Below are positions 26,148-35,286 of a stretch of DNA of 64,000 nucleotides, piece after piece. The stretch lies in assembly GCF_040786285.1 (NCBI RefSeq), contig NZ_JBFMKQ010000001.1:2286866-2350865 (forward strand), read 5' to 3'. A model generated the notes under the pieces. It did no database searches. It was not told the DNA's origin and worked only from the letters and a program-made list of their open reading frames with translations. Each line of letters starts with the position of its first letter. Position 1 is the first letter of the stretch. The position numbers and the translations under genes were made by a program. The DNA comes from Aquimarina sp040786285. Its GTDB lineage: Bacteria; Bacteroidota; Bacteroidia; Flavobacteriales; Flavobacteriaceae.

Positions 26148-26867
26148 TTATGCATTAAAATATTTACTATTCCAGATCGCGGCATTAAAGTTTTTACCTA
26201 ACGCAAATCCATAAAATAAAACGATCGCAGCGACCGATTTAAACATGAATAAAAAAATCATGATGAATGTTGATGTGTCACTTGTTTTACTAAATAAGCC
26301 ATCCGGAACCATAAAAGTAATCAAAAGACTCACTAAAAAAGTAAGAATCAATAAATTTTCAAAACTTTTAAAAAACCACATCAATATTTTACGTAGAGGA
26401 TGAAGATCATTTCCCCATTTATGGATAAGATAGAAATAATCATTTCCGATGGGAGCAAAGAGTAGGGGATCATCTGCATTTTCTAATTTAAAAAGTTTAG
26501 AAGGTGCTATGATTTTAAACCCTTTTAGTTCGGTATGATGTTTTTTTTCTAATTCTTTTATAATCAAAATGGCTTCATTGGGTAATTTTCCTTTAAAATA
26601 TTTCGAATCCAAAAATCGCAATCGGTAATCGATACAAATTTTTTTTATTTGGTCAAGGTGGTATATTTTGTCAGTTTCTAATTGGTCAAAATCAAATCTA
26701 TTATAGATAATATTTGAAGCGTTATCCAAATTTTGAAGAATTCTTTCTTCATGGTCTTCTTCTTTTCTGAAAATTTCTTGTACTTGTTTCTCCCAGGTAG
26801 ACGAGTCAAATTCTTTAGATCTTAGCTTACTTAACTGCTCTTCAATATTGGTTCTGGGAAATAACAT
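26148..26867 (-). CDS. Membrane protein of unknown function
   Basis: 239-aa protein. The N-terminal 165 residues are soluble and charged (EEDHEERILQNLDNAS, KKICIDYRLRFLDSKYFKG), and two hydrophobic segments follow (NLLILTFLVSLLITFMV and FIMIFLFMFKSVAAIVLFYGFA). A conserved-looking SKYFNA ends it. I know similar flavobacterial proteins but no function for them. It heads the three-gene minus-strand operon down to 25704. Confidence 0.72.
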   Translation of the reverse strand: MLFPRTNIEEQLSKLRSKEFDSSTWEKQVQEIFRKEEDHEERILQNLDNASNIIYNRFDFDQLETDKIYHLDQIKKICIDYRLRFLDSKYFKGKLPNEAILIIKELEKKHHTELKGFKIIAPSKLFKLENADDPLLFAPIGNDYFYLIHKWGNDLHPLRKILMWFFKSFENLLILTFLVSLLITFMVPDGLFSKTSDTSTFIMIFLFMFKSVAAIVLFYGFALGKNFNAAIWNSKYFNA

Positions 26868-27007
26868 CTTCTTTTCTTTTTCATTAGCGTCACTAAATTA
26901 GCTATTTACGTTTAAGTTTACAAGATATAAGGATGAATCATTAGTATTTTAACTCTTGTTGATTAAGGTTGTAAAATTGAACATGGTCATAGAAAGGGAA
27001 GTAAAAC

Positions 27008-27044
27008 AAAAAAGCAACCAAGAAAAGATCTGGTTGCTTTTTTT
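27008..27044 (-). terminator. Terminator of the leu operon
   Basis: 13-bp stem aaaaaagcaacca / tggttgctttttt with a 10-nt loop, 20 nt beyond the leuB stop. It reads as a terminator on either strand; no gene converges on it from the left, so it belongs to leuB. Confidence 0.85.
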
Positions 27045-27064
27045 AAACAGAATGTGGACTGCGA

Positions 27065-28180
27065 CTAGATAATTGTCGATTGGCCTACATGTATATTTTC
27101 GAAATTAATATTTGAGTCTTCTGGATTTAAAATATAATCTGCTATAAAATCACCAACTTTTTCTGTAGTTAGTGGGTTAGTAGTGTTTAAATCAGGTGTG
27201 GTAAGGTTTAATTCCAAAGCCTTCTCCACAGCATCTCTAATGGCATTTGCTTCTCCAACCAGATCAAAATGTTCTAAGAGCATTGCAGCAGAAAGAATGG
27301 CAGCAATCGGATTGGCTATACCTTTACCAGTGGCTTGTGGATATGAACCATGGATGGGTTCAAACATACAACAGGTGTCTCCAACAGAGGCAGAAGCTAA
27401 TAAGCCAATAGACCCACCAATTACGCTGGCTTCATCAGAGATAATGTCTCCAAACATATTTTCGGTAAGGATAACATCGAATTGACTAGGGTTTAAAATC
27501 ATTTGCATGGCAGCATTATCTACAAATAAAAAGTCAAGAGCTACGTCTTTATATTCTTTTGCAATTTCTGTAACCACTTTTCTCCACAAACGAGAAGATT
27601 CTAAAACATTAGCTTTGTCTACTAAAGTTAGCTTATTTCTTCGTTTTTGCGCCGCTTTAAAGGCTAAATGAGCGATACGCTCAATCTCTTCTTTAGAGTA
27701 TTCACAAAGATCAGAAGCAACAGTGCCATCTGCACTTAGTTCTTTTTTTCCAAAATAGATTCCACCGGTTAATTCTCTGTAGATAGAAATATCTGTACCT
27801 TCAATAATCTCTGGTTTAAGAGGAGATTTGTCAATAAGTGTACTATACGCTTTAACAGGTCTAATGTTAGCGTAAAGACCAAGTTCTTTACGTAATTTGA
27901 GTAACCCCTGCTCTGGACGCACAGGTGCACTTGGGTTATTGTCATATTTGGGATCACCAATGGCACCAAACAAAACGGCATCGGTGCTGGCACAAAGCTC
28001 TAAAGTTTCGTCTGGTAAGGGGTTTCCTGTTTTGTCAATTGCAATGGCACCCACCAAAGCTTCTTTAAAAACAAAGGTGTGATCAAAACCATGTGCAATA
28101 GCTTCTAATGCTTTAATAGCTTGGGCAGTCACTTCTGGACCAATACCGTCTCCTGATAATACTGCGATATCTAATTTCAT
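27065..28180 (-). CDS. leuB: 3-isopropylmalate dehydrogenase
   Basis: NAD-dependent oxidative decarboxylase of 371 aa, the third step of leucine synthesis. It has the family start AVLSGDGIGPEVTAQA, the substrate-binding RPEQGLLKLRKELGLYANIRP, the YFG loop (ELTGGIYFGKKEL), LVDKANVLESSRLWR, the metal-binding DNAAMQ and MFGDIISDEAS aspartates, and the NAD-binding EPIHGSYPQATGKGIANP. Length is normal. It is last in the leuACDB order, 71 nt after leuD; a small palindromic repeat lies in that gap. Confidence 0.97.
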   Translation of the reverse strand: MKLDIAVLSGDGIGPEVTAQAIKALEAIAHGFDHTFVFKEALVGAIAIDKTGNPLPDETLELCASTDAVLFGAIGDPKYDNNPSAPVRPEQGLLKLRKELGLYANIRPVKAYSTLIDKSPLKPEIIEGTDISIYRELTGGIYFGKKELSADGTVASDLCEYSKEEIERIAHLAFKAAQKRRNKLTLVDKANVLESSRLWRKVVTEIAKEYKDVALDFLFVDNAAMQMILNPSQFDVILTENMFGDIISDEASVIGGSIGLLASASVGDTCCMFEPIHGSYPQATGKGIANPIAAILSAAMLLEHFDLVGEANAIRDAVEKALELNLTTPDLNTTNPLTTEKVGDFIADYILNPEDSNINFENIHVGQSTII

Positions 28181-28202
28181 ACGTTTCTTATTATTATTGT
28201 CA

Positions 28203-28253
28203 CACTAAGTATTTCGATTTGGCCCAATACGGGCTTGTCGAAGTATTTTTATT
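28203..28253. repeat. Palindromic interspersed repeat in the leuD-leuB gap
   Basis: Imperfect inverted repeat with outer arms agtatttcga / tcgaagtatt and an inner hairpin gccc-aatac-gggc. It resembles the short cttgtcgaag-type repeats scattered through flavobacterial genomes. It could form an RNA hairpin within the leu transcript. Confidence 0.65.
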
Positions 28254-28839
28254 ATGCTTTTGCATTTTCAAATGCTTCTATTTCTGTTGTATTACTGATT
28301 AAGAAATCGATATCATCATAACCATTGATCAGGCAGGTTTTTTTATAATTATTGATTTCAAAATCTGAAGAAGCTCCTGTAGCGAGCAATGTAATTTTCT
28401 GCGCTTCAAGATCAACTTCTATTTGTGTATTTGGGTCTTTCTCTATTTCATTAAATAGTTCTTGCAAGTATTCAGGAGAAACCTGAACTGGCAATAGACC
28501 GTTATTTAAAGCATTTCCTTTAAAGATATCGGCAAAGAAACTAGATACTACGACTTTAAATCCATAATCGTGGATAGCCCATGCAGCATGTTCTCTACTA
28601 GAACCACACCCAAAATTATCACCAGCAACGAGTATTTTTCCGTTATACATGGTATTGTTCATTATGAACTCTCTGTTTTCACTTCCATCTTTATGATAAC
28701 GCCAGTCTCTAAATAGATTTTCACCAAAACCATCACGACTGGTAGCTTTTAAAAAACGCGCCGGAATGATTTGATCAGTATCTACATTTTCAATAGATAA
28801 GGGTAAAGCCGAAGATGTTAGTTTTGTAAACTTATCCAT
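28252..28839 (-). CDS. leuD: 3-isopropylmalate dehydratase small subunit
   Basis: 195-aa swivelling subunit of isopropylmalate isomerase. Key stretches are IENVDTDQIIPARFLK, the NFGCGSSREHAAWAI substrate loop and FADIFKGNALNNGLLP. It works as a heterodimer with LeuC, which ends 2 nt upstream, so translation is coupled. The end codes for a short acidic tail (TEIEAFENAKA). Confidence 0.97.
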   Translation of the reverse strand: MDKFTKLTSSALPLSIENVDTDQIIPARFLKATSRDGFGENLFRDWRYHKDGSENREFIMNNTMYNGKILVAGDNFGCGSSREHAAWAIHDYGFKVVVSSFFADIFKGNALNNGLLPVQVSPEYLQELFNEIEKDPNTQIEVDLEAQKITLLATGASSDFEINNYKKTCLINGYDDIDFLISNTTEIEAFENAKA

Positions 28840-28841
28840 GA

Positions 28842-30224
28842 TTAATTTAGTTGTTTAGTAATGTCAATAATTTTTCCTTCTACGGCTGTTGCAGCCGCTA
28901 CAAGTGGACTTGCTAAAATGGTTCTTGCGCCTTGTCCTTGTCGTCCTTCAAAATTTCTATTAGAAGTAGATACACAATATTCTCCTTCTGGGATTTTGTC
29001 ATCATTCATGGCAAGACATGCAGAGCATCCTGGTTGACGAAGCTTAAATCCTGCTTCTTCAAAAACCTCTTTTAAACCTTCTTCTACAATCTGCTGTGCT
29101 ACTTGTTGAGAACCGGGAACGAACCAAGCAGTTACATTATCGGCTTTTTTCTTTCCTTTTATATAATTCGCTGCGATTCTAAAATCTTCAATTCTACTAT
29201 TCGTACAACTTCCTATAAAGACATAATTGATTTCTTGATCCACAAGAGATTGCCCTTTTTCAAAATTCATGTACGCCAATGATTTTTCGAAAGAAGCATT
29301 ATTTTCTACAGGAATGTTTCCTGAAATTTTGATACCCATACCTGGATTTGTACCGTAGGTAATCATGGGTTCAATATCTGCAGCATCGAAATGATATTCT
29401 TTATCAAAAACGGCCCCTTCATCTGTAGGAAGTGTTTTCCAATAGGCTACTTTTTTGTCAAAATCAGAACCTTTAGGAGCGAATTCTCTTCCTTTTACAT
29501 ATTCAAATGTAGTTTCATCGGGTGCAATCATTCCGCCACGAGCTCCCATCTCTATACTCATATTACAAACGGTCATTCTGCCTTCCATAGACATGTCTTC
29601 GAACACATTACCTGCGTATTCGCAAAAGTATCCTGTACCAGCATTCGTTCCTAGTTTTGAAATCACATACAGTATAACATCTTTAGGTAAAACACCGGGT
29701 TTTAGTGTTCCGTTGACATTTACACGAAGACTTTTAGGCTTCTGCAGTAATAAACATTGACTAGCAAATACTTGTGCTACCTGGCTGGTTCCGATTCCGA
29801 AAGCTATAGTACCAAATGCACCATGAGTAGAAGTATGGCTATCTCCGCAAACCATAGTCATCCCAGGTTGGGTAATACCAAGCTCGGGAGCCATTACGTG
29901 GACTATACCATTATATTTATGGCCAAGTCCATATAATGTGATGTTGTTTTTATTACAATTTTTGGTCAGTTGTTCTAGTTGATTTCTAGACAATGCATCT
30001 TTTACAGGAAGATGTTGATCTTGTGTCGGAGTATTATGATCAGCTGTGGCTACAATCTGATCAGGTCTAAAAACAGGAATTCCACGTTGTTCCAATTCTC
30101 CAAATGCTTGTGGACTGGTAACTTCATGGATTAAATGCTTGTCTATATATAATATTTGTGGGCCATCCTCAATTTCCTTGACGACATGTGCATCCCAAAC
30201 TTTATCAAATAAGGTTTTTTTCAT
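28842..30224 (-). CDS. leuC: 3-isopropylmalate dehydratase large subunit
   Basis: 460-aa [4Fe-4S] aconitase-family subunit that isomerises 2- to 3-isopropylmalate with LeuD. Seen are DKHLIHEVTSPQAFGEL, DHNTPT, the VCGDSHTSTHGAFG substrate motif, cluster cysteines in FIGSCTNSR and GCSACLAMN, and the closing SNRNFEGRQGQGARTIL. Length is normal. leuA lies 69 nt upstream, with a short repeat in between; leuD follows directly. Confidence 0.97.
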   Translation of the reverse strand: MKKTLFDKVWDAHVVKEIEDGPQILYIDKHLIHEVTSPQAFGELEQRGIPVFRPDQIVATADHNTPTQDQHLPVKDALSRNQLEQLTKNCNKNNITLYGLGHKYNGIVHVMAPELGITQPGMTMVCGDSHTSTHGAFGTIAFGIGTSQVAQVFASQCLLLQKPKSLRVNVNGTLKPGVLPKDVILYVISKLGTNAGTGYFCEYAGNVFEDMSMEGRMTVCNMSIEMGARGGMIAPDETTFEYVKGREFAPKGSDFDKKVAYWKTLPTDEGAVFDKEYHFDAADIEPMITYGTNPGMGIKISGNIPVENNASFEKSLAYMNFEKGQSLVDQEINYVFIGSCTNSRIEDFRIAANYIKGKKKADNVTAWFVPGSQQVAQQIVEEGLKEVFEEAGFKLRQPGCSACLAMNDDKIPEGEYCVSTSNRNFEGRQGQGARTILASPLVAAATAVEGKIIDITKQLN

Positions 30225-30243
30225 ATTTAATCTAAAGTAATCA

Positions 30244-30272
30244 ATTGTACTATCGAACGCAGTCGAAATGTA
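30244..30272. repeat. Short interspersed repeat fragment in the leuA-leuC gap
   Basis: The stretch atcgaacgcagtcgaaatgt matches the ttcgactgcgttcgat-type repeat wording common in Bacteroidota intergenic DNA. It is a fragment with no clear arms. Confidence 0.5.
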
Positions 30273-30293
30273 TACACTTTTTTGTTAATTGTA

Positions 30294-31466
30294 TTATGCA
30301 ACGACAGCCGCCACTACATTTGTGTTTTTCATGATTTGATGGATATCTTCATCAACCACTTCTTTTTTACGATCAGCGAATTTTAAAAACTCAGTATACA
30401 CATCATCTAACTGAAGCTTTGTCAATTCGTATCCAACTTTTTTGGCTCTATAAGCTAATGCAGCTCTACCACTTCTGGCAGTAAGAACAATAGCAGATTC
30501 TGTTACTCCAACTTCAGCAGGATCGATGATTTCATAGGTTTCCCTGTTTTTAATCACTCCGTCCTGATGGATCCCAGAGCTGTGTGCAAAGGCATTGGCT
30601 CCAACAATAGCCTTGTTGGGTTGCACCATCATACCCATATGATCAGAAACCATTAGACTGGTTTCATATAATAATCTAGAGTTGATATCTGTATTAAGAT
30701 GTAGATATGGGTGTTGCTTCATGATCATAACAACCTCTTCTAATGAGGTGTTTCCTGCACGTTCTCCAATCCCGTTAATTGTACATTCAATTTGTCGAGC
30801 GCCATGAATGGCACCAGATATAGAATTTGCTGTTGCTAATCCCAAATCATTGTGGCAATGACAAGAAATAATAACATTATCAATTCCTTTGACATTTTCT
30901 TTAAGGTATTTGATCTTGGCACCATATTCTTCGGGTAAGCAATATCCTGTGGTATCAGGAATGTTAAGAACGGTCGCCCCGGCTTTGATCATAGCTTCAC
31001 AAACTCGCGCTAAGAATTCATTGTCGGTGCGACCAGCATCTTCAGCATAAAATTCTACATCTTCTACAAAAGATTTGGCATACTTTACAGCGGCAATACC
31101 ACGTTCTATAACTTTATCCTGAGTAGAGTTGAATTTATATTTTATATGGGACTCTGAAGTACCAATCCCAGTATGTATTCTTGGTCTTTTTGCATGTTTA
31201 AGTGCTTCGGCAGCTACTTTTATATCATTTTCTACAGCTCTTGTTAGTCCACACACTGTAGCATTTTTAACGATTTTGGCGATTTCATTTACCGAGGTAA
31301 AATCTCCTGGGCTCGAGACGGGAAATCCCGCTTCAATAACATCAACACCAAGAAGATCTAGTTGGCTGGCAATAACTAATTTTTGTTGCGTATTTAACTT
31401 ACAACCAGGGACCTGCTCACCATCTCTTAAGGTAGTATCGAATATTTGAACTTTGTTGTCACTCAT
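30294..31466 (-). CDS. leuA: 2-isopropylmalate synthase
   Basis: Claisen-type synthase that condenses 2-ketoisovalerate with acetyl-CoA, the committing step of leucine synthesis. It has IFDTTLRDGEQVPGCKL at the start, ARPRIHTGIGTS-like AKRPRIHTGIG, the metal-binding HCHNDLGLATANS and NGIGERAGNTSLEEV, and HSSGIHQDGV. At 390 aa it is shorter than the roughly 510-aa enzymes and lacks the C-terminal leucine-sensing domain, so feedback inhibition by that domain is absent. I use the ATG at 31466; the longer form would start at a TTG at 31499. Some short homologues make citramalate or homocitrate, but the leuCDB context supports LeuA. Confidence 0.93.
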   Translation of the reverse strand: MSDNKVQIFDTTLRDGEQVPGCKLNTQQKLVIASQLDLLGVDVIEAGFPVSSPGDFTSVNEIAKIVKNATVCGLTRAVENDIKVAAEALKHAKRPRIHTGIGTSESHIKYKFNSTQDKVIERGIAAVKYAKSFVEDVEFYAEDAGRTDNEFLARVCEAMIKAGATVLNIPDTTGYCLPEEYGAKIKYLKENVKGIDNVIISCHCHNDLGLATANSISGAIHGARQIECTINGIGERAGNTSLEEVVMIMKQHPYLHLNTDINSRLLYETSLMVSDHMGMMVQPNKAIVGANAFAHSSGIHQDGVIKNRETYEIIDPAEVGVTESAIVLTARSGRAALAYRAKKVGYELTKLQLDDVYTEFLKFADRKKEVVDEDIHQIMKNTNVVAAVVA

Positions 31467-31506
31467 AGGAATTCCGTGATTTTTTAATGTTGTGCTCAAT
31501 TAAAAC

Positions 31507-31538
31507 AACATCTTTTTAAAATATTATTAAAAGATGTT
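31507..31538. promoter_or_regulatory. Inverted repeat upstream of leuA
   Basis: Perfect 10-bp arms aacatctttt / aaaagatgtt around a 12-nt AT-rich loop, about 40 nt before the leuA ATG and in the 206-nt divergent gap to the gene at 31673. It may be an operator or leader hairpin. I see no leucine-rich leader peptide on the minus strand (only short MLF-type frames). Confidence 0.5.
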
Positions 31539-31672
31539 TCTTAAATCTCTTACGAATTTATATTTTGGGAATTGAAAAGAGATGTATTCGGTAGATTGTT
31601 TTACAATGGTAAACTATTTTAACATGAATGTAATCATCTTTTAATCAGTTAATTACAATATATTTTCTTACA

Positions 31673-33217
31673 ATGACTAATGATCAAAAAGATCCTTTGT
31701 TTGTTTTAGTAAAGTCGCTTTCTAAATCCGAAAAACGCCAGTTTAAGGTTTATGTAGGACGATTAGGAGTAAATACGGACTCTAAATTCCTCGCGCTTTT
31801 TAATCATTTAGATAAGAGTGATAATTTGGATGAAGATCTTATCGTTAAAAAAGGAATTGTAACCAAACTACAGCTTTCCAACCTTAAGGCTCATCTATAT
31901 AAACAGATATTAATTAGCCTTCGTTTAAGTCCATTACATCAAAATATTAGATCGCAGATACGTGAACAACTCGATTTTGCTTCAATTTTATACCATAAAG
32001 GTCTGTACAAACAAAGTTTAAAGATTTTAGAGAAAGCAAAAGCTCTGGCAAAAGAAAACGAAGAACATAATATAGCGTATGAAATTGTTGAGCTAGAAAA
32101 AATTATTGAAACTCAATATATCACCAGGAGTATTAATAGTAGAGCAGATGAACTAACGGTAGAAGCTAAAATGCTGAGCATGAAAAATGTATTGACCAGT
32201 AAGTTGTCTAATCTCTCTCTTCAGTTATATGGTTTAATGCTAAAAAGTGGTTATGTAAGAAATGATAAAGAGCATAACGTTATCACGAATTATTTTCATA
32301 GTAAATTACCTAAGTATGATTGGAGTATGCTAGGGTTTAGAGAAAAACTCTGGCTATATAAAGCACATTTATGGTATAGTTTTATCGTTCAGGACTTTTT
32401 GTCTTGTTATAAGTATTCAAAAAAATGGGTTGACCTTTTTTATGAACATCCAAAGATGATGATTTTGAACCCTGTTTTCTTTTTAAGAGGTAATCATTAT
32501 TTATTAGAGTCACTCTATTTGATTAAGGATAAAACACAATTACAATTAATGCTATCAAAATTAGAAAAAACAATACTTGATGATAGCTTTCCTAAAGATG
32601 ATAATATCGAAGTGTTGTCTTTTCAATTTATCTATAATAACAAGTTGAATATTCATTTTCTTGAAGGTACTTTTGATGAGGGAGAGTATCTGGTTAAAGA
32701 GATTTTAAACGGAATAGAAAAGTTTAATAATCGAATTGATGATCACCATGTGATGGTTTTTTATTATAAAATTGGCTGCCTGTATTTCGGAATGGCAGAT
32801 CATAAAAAATGTATTGAATACCTCGCTAAAATCATTACTAATAAATCATTAAAAATGAGAGAAGATCTAATGTGTTTCTCTCGAGTATTGAGCTTAGTAG
32901 CACATTATGAAGCCGGAATGGATTATCATCTTGAAACCCAGTTAAAAGAAACATATCGTTTTCTTCTTAAAATGGATGATTTACACGAAGTACAGAAAGA
33001 AATGATCAAATTTCTTAAAAATTTAGGAGATATATATCCGCACCAGATTAAGGAAGAGTTTCGCAAACTTCATAAAACACTAAAGCAGTATGAAGATCAT
33101 CCCTATGAAAAGAGATCATTTTTATACTTAGACATACTTTCTTGGTTAGAAAGTAATATTGAAGGAAAACCAGTTGCAGATATTATTAAAGAAAAATCTA
33201 AAAAATTGGTTCGGTAA
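31673..33217 (+). CDS. Helical (TPR-like) protein of unknown function
   Basis: 514-aa cytoplasmic protein, not recognised by function. It is almost entirely helical, with TPR/SEL-like stretches (ILYHKGLYKQSLKILEKAKALAKEN; VFYYKIGCLYFGMADHKKCIEYLAKI). The start NDQKDPLFVLVKSLSKSEKRQFKVYVGR is familiar from a family found throughout Bacteroidota. It has no signal peptide and no catalytic motif. It heads a three-gene plus-strand set with the EamA transporter (9-nt gap) and a DinB protein (8-nt gap). It is divergent from leuA. Confidence 0.75.
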   Translation: MTNDQKDPLFVLVKSLSKSEKRQFKVYVGRLGVNTDSKFLALFNHLDKSDNLDEDLIVKKGIVTKLQLSNLKAHLYKQILISLRLSPLHQNIRSQIREQLDFASILYHKGLYKQSLKILEKAKALAKENEEHNIAYEIVELEKIIETQYITRSINSRADELTVEAKMLSMKNVLTSKLSNLSLQLYGLMLKSGYVRNDKEHNVITNYFHSKLPKYDWSMLGFREKLWLYKAHLWYSFIVQDFLSCYKYSKKWVDLFYEHPKMMILNPVFFLRGNHYLLESLYLIKDKTQLQLMLSKLEKTILDDSFPKDDNIEVLSFQFIYNNKLNIHFLEGTFDEGEYLVKEILNGIEKFNNRIDDHHVMVFYYKIGCLYFGMADHKKCIEYLAKIITNKSLKMREDLMCFSRVLSLVAHYEAGMDYHLETQLKETYRFLLKMDDLHEVQKEMIKFLKNLGDIYPHQIKEEFRKLHKTLKQYEDHPYEKRSFLYLDILSWLESNIEGKPVADIIKEKSKKLVR

Positions 33218-33226
33218 CCTCCTCTA

Positions 33227-34084
33227 ATGAAAAACACCCAGCACTTACGTAATATTCTTGAATTAAATTTGGCGATGCTTCTTATTAGTACATCAGGGGC
33301 TTTAGGAAGATATATAGATATGCCAGTACCAGTTATAATTGGTTTTAGAGCACTATTGGCAGGAGTATTACTTTACATATATTGCAGATGGAAGAAGATT
33401 TCTTTCAGAACCGGAAGCAAAGATAGACCTACTATAATTTTAAGTGGTATTCTAATGGGGCTACATTGGATAACATATTTCTATGCTTTAAAATTATCTA
33501 ATGTAGCCATTGGGATGTTGTCAATTTTTACGTACCCTGTAATTACAGCATTGTTAGAACCTGTATTATTGAAAACAAAATTTCAGAAAGTTCATTTACT
33601 ATTGGCAGTTTTGGTATTGATAGGTATCTACTTTCTTGTTCCCGATTTGGATTTTAATAATTCATATACTAAAGCCGTGCTTCTAGGAGTAATTTCGGCA
33701 GTTTGTTATTCTCTACGTAATATTATCATGAAAACCAAAGTAGGTAATTATAACGGTTCTGTTTTGATGTGGTACCAATTGGTAGTAGTTACTTTTTTTT
33801 TAATACCATTTTTATTTATCATGGATAGTTCGGGGATTAAAGAACAGTGGTTACCTACATTAACTCTGGCATTATTTACCACAGCCATAGGACACACATT
33901 ATTCTTAGAAAGTTTTAAGCGATTTTCGATCACAACGGCCAGTATTATAAGTAGCGTTCAACCCGTGTATGGTATTATTATCGGAATTATCTTTTTGGGA
34001 GAAATCCCTGTTTTTTCTACGATAATAGGAGGGGTGTTAATTTTAACCTCTGTAGTTATAGAGAGTATTCGAACGTATAAATAG
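33227..34084 (+). CDS. DMT family (EamA) transporter
   Basis: 285-aa inner-membrane protein with about ten hydrophobic segments and the duplicated EamA fold. The first half opens with LNLAMLLISTSGALGRYI and has GLHWITYFYALKLSNVAIGMLSIFTYP; the second has KAVLLGVISAVCYSLRNIIMK and TASIISSVQPVYGIIIGIIFLGE. Members export metabolites such as amino acids; substrate here is unknown. It is the middle gene of the 31673-34536 operon. Confidence 0.87.
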   Translation: MKNTQHLRNILELNLAMLLISTSGALGRYIDMPVPVIIGFRALLAGVLLYIYCRWKKISFRTGSKDRPTIILSGILMGLHWITYFYALKLSNVAIGMLSIFTYPVITALLEPVLLKTKFQKVHLLLAVLVLIGIYFLVPDLDFNNSYTKAVLLGVISAVCYSLRNIIMKTKVGNYNGSVLMWYQLVVVTFFLIPFLFIMDSSGIKEQWLPTLTLALFTTAIGHTLFLESFKRFSITTASIISSVQPVYGIIIGIIFLGEIPVFSTIIGGVLILTSVVIESIRTYK

Positions 34085-34092
34085 GGTATAAT

Positions 34093-34536
34093 ATGAAAGA
34101 AACACTAGAAAGACTTGAACATATAGTACTCAAAGCAGAAAAAACAATTCTCGGCATAAGTAAAGATGCTCTCAATCATAAAATTTCTGAAGATAAATGG
34201 TCGAAAAAGGAGATTTTGGGGCATTTAATTGATTCTGCAATGCATAACTTACAACGTTTTACCGAAGTTCAGTTTGAACCGAAACCTTATAGGATTAGAA
34301 AATATAATCAGAACAAATTGGTAAAAGTGAATTGTTACCAAAAAAGTGAAATTGAAGTTTTACTTCAATTATGGATTTCTCTGAATACACAGATCATTTT
34401 TGTTTTAAAAAATAGTACCCTTGATATGCTGAGCTATGTCATTGAGTTGGATCAAGACAATGTTAAAACATTAGAATGGTTAATATTTGATTATATAGAA
34501 CACATGCAACATCACCTTAAGCAAATTAAGAATTGA
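34093..34536 (+). CDS. DinB family protein
   Basis: 147-aa four-helix protein of the DinB/YfiT-like metal-binding group. Two of the histidine ligand positions are visible in KKEILGHLIDSAMHN and YIEHMQHHLKQI; KWSKKEILGHL is the classic DinB_2 helix-2 pattern. Such proteins include thiol transferases and many unknowns. It is the last gene of the operon; its stop codon touches the stop of the convergent rluA-type gene with no space for a terminator. Confidence 0.85.
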   Translation: MKETLERLEHIVLKAEKTILGISKDALNHKISEDKWSKKEILGHLIDSAMHNLQRFTEVQFEPKPYRIRKYNQNKLVKVNCYQKSEIEVLLQLWISLNTQIIFVLKNSTLDMLSYVIELDQDNVKTLEWLIFDYIEHMQHHLKQIKN

Positions 34537-35232
34537 TTAAACACAAGCACTCCAAATAGGATCTGACGGAGGAGGAGCAATAATAGTTAACGGTTCTTTC
34601 TTTACCGGGTGAGTAAACGTTAGTTTTCGAGCATGTAAATGTATACTCCCGTCTTTATTACTACGTTTGGCACCATATTTTAGATCTCCCTTGATGGTAC
34701 AACCTACACTAGAAAGTTGAGAACGTATTTGATGGTGACGCCCGGTATGCAAATCAATTTCTAGTAGATAGTAGTTGTCCAGTTTTTTAATCAATTTATA
34801 GTCTAGAACTGCTTTTTTACTATCCGGAACCTCATTTTTATTGGCATAAGATTTATTCTGCTTTGGATTACGTTTTAGCCAATGTGTTAGGGTGTCACTT
34901 TCTTTAGGGGGTTGATGTTGCACTACAGCCCAATAGGTTTTTTGTGCTTCTTTTTCTGCAAAAAGCTTATTAAGTCGAGGCAAAGCTTTGCTTGTTCTGG
35001 CAAACACTACAATTCCGCTTGTTGGGCGATCCAAACGATGTACTACACCCAGATAGACTGCTCCAGGTTTATTATATTTTTCGGCAATATATTCTTTAAC
35101 AATTTCACTTAATGGTTGATCACCCGTTTTATCACCCTGCACAATATCACCAGGTCGTTTATTGACAATAATAATATGATTGTCTTCATAAATGACTTGA
35201 AGATTATCTTTATTTGAAAGGGTTTTGGACAT
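34537..35232 (-). CDS. RluA family pseudouridine synthase
   Basis: 231-aa enzyme isomerising uridine to pseudouridine in RNA. The catalytic motif VVHRLDRPTSGIVVFART contains the conserved Asp. The family core IIIVNKRPGDIVQ and LLEIDLHTGRHHQIRSQLSSVG are present. No S4 domain, as in the short RluA forms. rRNA or tRNA target cannot be told. A degenerate octamer array begins immediately upstream of its ATG (35233-35272), inside its promoter region. Confidence 0.92.
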   Translation of the reverse strand: MSKTLSNKDNLQVIYEDNHIIIVNKRPGDIVQGDKTGDQPLSEIVKEYIAEKYNKPGAVYLGVVHRLDRPTSGIVVFARTSKALPRLNKLFAEKEAQKTYWAVVQHQPPKESDTLTHWLKRNPKQNKSYANKNEVPDSKKAVLDYKLIKKLDNYYLLEIDLHTGRHHQIRSQLSSVGCTIKGDLKYGAKRSNKDGSIHLHARKLTFTHPVKKEPLTIIAPPPSDPIWSACV

Positions 35233-35272
35233 TTTGGATTTTTGGATGAGTTAGATCACTGGATTTTTGGAT
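35232..35272 (-). repeat. Octamer array, left flank of the S23-type gene
   Basis: Units on the plus strand: ttttggat, ttttggat, gagttagat, cactggat, ttttggat. On the minus strand these read atcYaaNN, the same unit as in the right-flank array at 35663-35702, so the two arrays are inverted relative to each other. Confidence 0.75.
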
Positions 35273-35286
35273 TACCACATACTCAA

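Noticed and set aside
31467..31672. Leucine leader peptide for attenuation of the leu operon
   Set aside because: Only very short minus-strand frames such as MLF and MITFMLK are present, without a run of Leu codons.
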